In this document: positions 61,601-64,000 of the stretch, in pieces
Layout of the letters: each line of letters starts with the position of its first letter
Numbering within the stretch: position 1 is the first letter of the stretch
NCBI RefSeq assembly: GCF_003597395.2
Contig: NC_133771.1
Location: 128,142,117 to 128,206,116, forward strand
From: Chelonoidis abingdonii
Lineage: Eukaryota; Chordata; Testudines; Testudinidae
DNA: 64,000 bases
Direction of reading: 5' to 3'
Program-made: the position numbers and the translations under genes
Notes under the pieces: generated by a model
Seen by the model: only the letters and a program-made list of their open reading frames with translations
The model's database searches: none
What the model was told of the DNA's origin: nothing

Positions 61601-63394
61601 TGTATTTGTTTTACAATGTTAGGGTTATAGCTTGTTACTCCTAACATTAGTGTTCAGTGAAGCAAATGCCTTTACAGGTTGTCAATGCATACATTAAACT
61701 CCCTTCACTATCTCAAATGAAATGCTCAAAAATCTTGTTTGAATTATGCTTAATTACTTTTATTTTTTGAATACTTCTTGCTTCTATTTTTATTTCATGA
61801 AATATAGTTACAAAAGTATATTTGCTAATTTGAGTATATGCTATCCTTAGAATACTGTCTTTGTAAAAGCAAGTAGGTCAGTTGTTCAGATTAGTTGTAT
61901 GTAATTCTTCAAACTATAATAGGTTCAGACCTGTCTAATCTGTAGATGGAACCTACCTTTGTGTCTGTAATTAGTAAACTATACATGCAATCCTGTCCTT
62001 TTTAGAACTTCTCACTTGGCCTACATACCTGACATTCACTTGGGTAGCCTGGAGTTATTTTACATACACGAATCAACAAGCTTTCCAGGCCTATACCTGT
62101 ACCATAGGTATACACCTAAAGTTTTTTTCCTTCTTAATGAATTTTAAACTGTCCTTGCCTGTACTGCTTACAGTCTACTGCTGCAGTTTTGACACAGACA
62201 AACCATGCATTGACGTCAGTGTCAGTTTTGCTGTGACAAAGCTGCAGAATCTTTGAGATCCTTTGAGAGCAGCTTCAAAGTTTGAGCTAGGATTTTGATT
62301 TCAGTATGATGCTTTTATATTAATACTACAGGGAACAGATTGGGAAGTCAAGAGACAGGGTTAATAAAATAATAAAAAGAAATATTCTGATTCATTCCAG
62401 TGTCACTTGAATAGCTTTGTATATCTAGCATTCTTTACAAAATAGCTATCTTAAATTTTGGAGGGAGACCTTTTTACCAGACACAAATTTTGTCTTTTCA
62501 CTGAGCTTTCATAGCACTATTGTAAGTATAGATAAGATAAATTGATCTTTAAAGAAATGGAGAGACAGGGGAGAGGACTGTTGTGAGTTCAGCATCGCTA
62601 GGAGTCTGTGTGCAAGAAATTTTTATTTACTGAAATCTAATGATACTGGTCACAAGTTACATTTTCAAATAATCTTTGAAACTGTTAGGACGCATTGGGG
62701 ATATAATATATTTATTTAAGGCTACTGAATGAGGTGAGAAAATTGGGTAGTCAGGGCGTTAACTTTATTGAGGGAAGAGTACATTACTATTGGCATTTTT
62801 TGTTTTATTCAGTCACCTTCAAGTACCTCCACTCAGTGTCTAGGATATATTCAGATGTCTTTGATGTATATGGGAATCCTCCCAGTAACCTCAAAGTTGG
62901 TATCTACTATAGTGACTATGTAAAAATGTCATCTCCTTACTCAAGAGATGTTTTTAATTTGTATTCAGAGTCATATCTAATTTTAATGACCAAAATTAGT
63001 TTTTATTTTTGTTATTTCTGCAAAACAAACAGGCACTGGAGACTGAGAGGATTCTGTCCTGGATCACTTATATATAGAATTGTTAGCTAAATTCCAAAAA
63101 TATGGCCAAATGCTGCCTTCAGTTATAGTTCTGCATCACCAGTGAAGACAAAGGGGTTGCATATGTGTAACTCTGGGCAGAATTTGGCAGAATTCAGATC
63201 TTTCAGATCCCAGTTTGCATTTGCATCTCTGACAACACTGCTCTACAGCCAAAATGCGTCTGAAATAAATGTAGTCAAACTTTACTAATTCTGGGTCACT
63301 GAGAACAAAAATGATGCTTAAAATTGTTGATTGACTCTAGTCTAGCTGTTGGGCTCCAGACTACAGCAGTGGAATCTCCTGGCAGGTGATGTTA
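58601..63394. other. Unique AT-rich DNA, no gene identified
   Basis: There is a T run at 61,566-61,578 and a G/A-rich stretch at 61,090-61,400 whose open frame on the other strand is a composition effect. A 118-codon open stretch at 62,734-63,090 has no recognisable motif. Bases from about 63,200 may already belong to the element described next. Confidence 0.35.
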
Positions 63395-64000
63395 GGGTTT
63401 CCATGTTCCGTGACCGTCAAAAGGATCTTGTCCCATTCTTCTTCATGGAAGGTGATCTTGTAGCCTGCAATCATCAATGGTATGATGGCAGCCCTCAACA
63501 TCGTTCACGATCCAGATGAGTGGAGACTGTTCACTGATTCATCGAAGATGAGTCTTAAAGCTGTTTTGCTGCATAATGGCAAGTTTGCCATCAAATTCCA
63601 GTTGGTCATGCAGTCCATAGGAAGGAAACCTGTGACAACATGAACAACTTTTGAGGTGCGTAAACTATGACCAACATCAGTGGCAGCTTGTGGCGATTGA
63701 AGGTTGTTGCTCTCTTGCTTGGTCTGCAGACTAGATATACAAAGTACTGCTGTTTTCTCTGTGAATGGGATAGTCGCGCAAGAGATTCCCACTACATCAA
63801 GAAAGATTGGCCACTCCGACAGTCATTGGAGCCTGGAGGAAAAGTGTTCAGCATCCACCACTTGTTGAATCAAGGAAGATTTTGTTACCACCCTTACACA
63901 TCAAGCTGGTCTGATGAAGAACTTTGTTCAAGGCCATTGACAAAACCAAGCAGCTTTCAAGTACTGCGTGGAAAATTTCCAAGGTTAAGTGAAGCTCAGA
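63395..64000 (+). pseudogene. Frameshifted fragment of an unnamed TE-type protein, runs off the window
   Basis: Translating the plus strand in shifting frames gives, in order, FRDRQKDLVPFFFMEGDLV (about 63,405), HDPDEWRLF (63,506-63,531), SSKMSLKAVLLHNG (63,541-63,582), ALLLGLQTRYTKYCCFLCEW (to about 63,768), DSRARDSHYIKKDWPLRQSL and finally PLHIKL and GKFPRLSEA. I know this order of blocks from predicted proteins scattered through animal genomes, in multi-copy, transposon-like families; I cannot name a family or function. A CCFLC cluster followed by His looks metal-binding. At least three frameshifts and stops (near 63,590, 63,640 and 63,840) make it a dead copy. It continues past base 64,000. 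Confidence 0.7.

Noticed and set aside
62734..63090. 118-codon open frame on the plus strand
   Set aside because: Rich in Tyr, Ser and Phe as expected from AT-rich DNA, with no domain that I recognise.

Overview
The window is vertebrate nuclear DNA, almost certainly from a turtle. It is AT-rich and intron-poor in coding signal. It is crowded with repeat families I know from turtle genomes: PIF/Harbinger elements with GGCCATGTCTACAC-type ends, hAT-type elements beginning CAGGGGTC or CAGTGGTTC, CR1 LINEs, Gmr1-like Gypsy elements with a SCAN-type gag, and LTRs beginning TGTCATAAC and TGTAGCAG. I found no intact host protein-coding gene and no convincing host exon. All coding-like sequence belongs to decayed transposable elements (TEs). 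The window probably lies between genes or inside a large intron; the species call is from memory of repeat families.

Layout. Bases 1-13,711 hold a segment present three times: copy A 1-4,645, partial copy B 4,646-6,194, copy C from 8,141. The copies differ mainly by one-base insertions and deletions, which looks like unpolished long-read gap filling rather than old duplication. Copies A and C carry a nested TE block: a truncated Gmr1-like gag with its primer-binding site and LTR, a CR1 fragment, and a PIF/Harbinger MITE that is cut in A and complete in C (12,525-13,708). From 14.0 to 18.1 kb come a MIR SINE, a solo LTR with a perfect 5-bp target duplication, and otherwise unique DNA.

Bases 18,105-22,259 are a 4.2-kb PIF/Harbinger transposon with TTA target duplications. 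It has two convergent genes, a Myb/trihelix-type accessory protein (+) and a HARBI1-like DDE transposase (-). Both are broken. In life the two proteins act together: the accessory protein aids DNA binding or nuclear entry and the transposase cuts. At 23.1-24.4 kb lies the 3' half of a CR1 LINE. From 24.7 to 34.5 kb there are hAT MITEs with recognisable 8-bp target duplications, a palindromic MITE, an LTR fragment with CCAAT and TATA boxes, and a G-rich repeat.

At 35,868-36,009 is a fragment of 28S ribosomal RNA flanked by a perfect 13-bp direct repeat, a retroposed rRNA pseudogene. From 36 to 63 kb sequence is mostly unique, broken by small palindromic repeats, a foldback element with outward splice-donor sequences, an L2-like tail, two more hAT elements (one swollen by a GC-rich minisatellite) and an old CR1/L3 fragment. 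The last 600 bp hold a frameshifted copy of an unnamed TE-type protein that runs off the window end.
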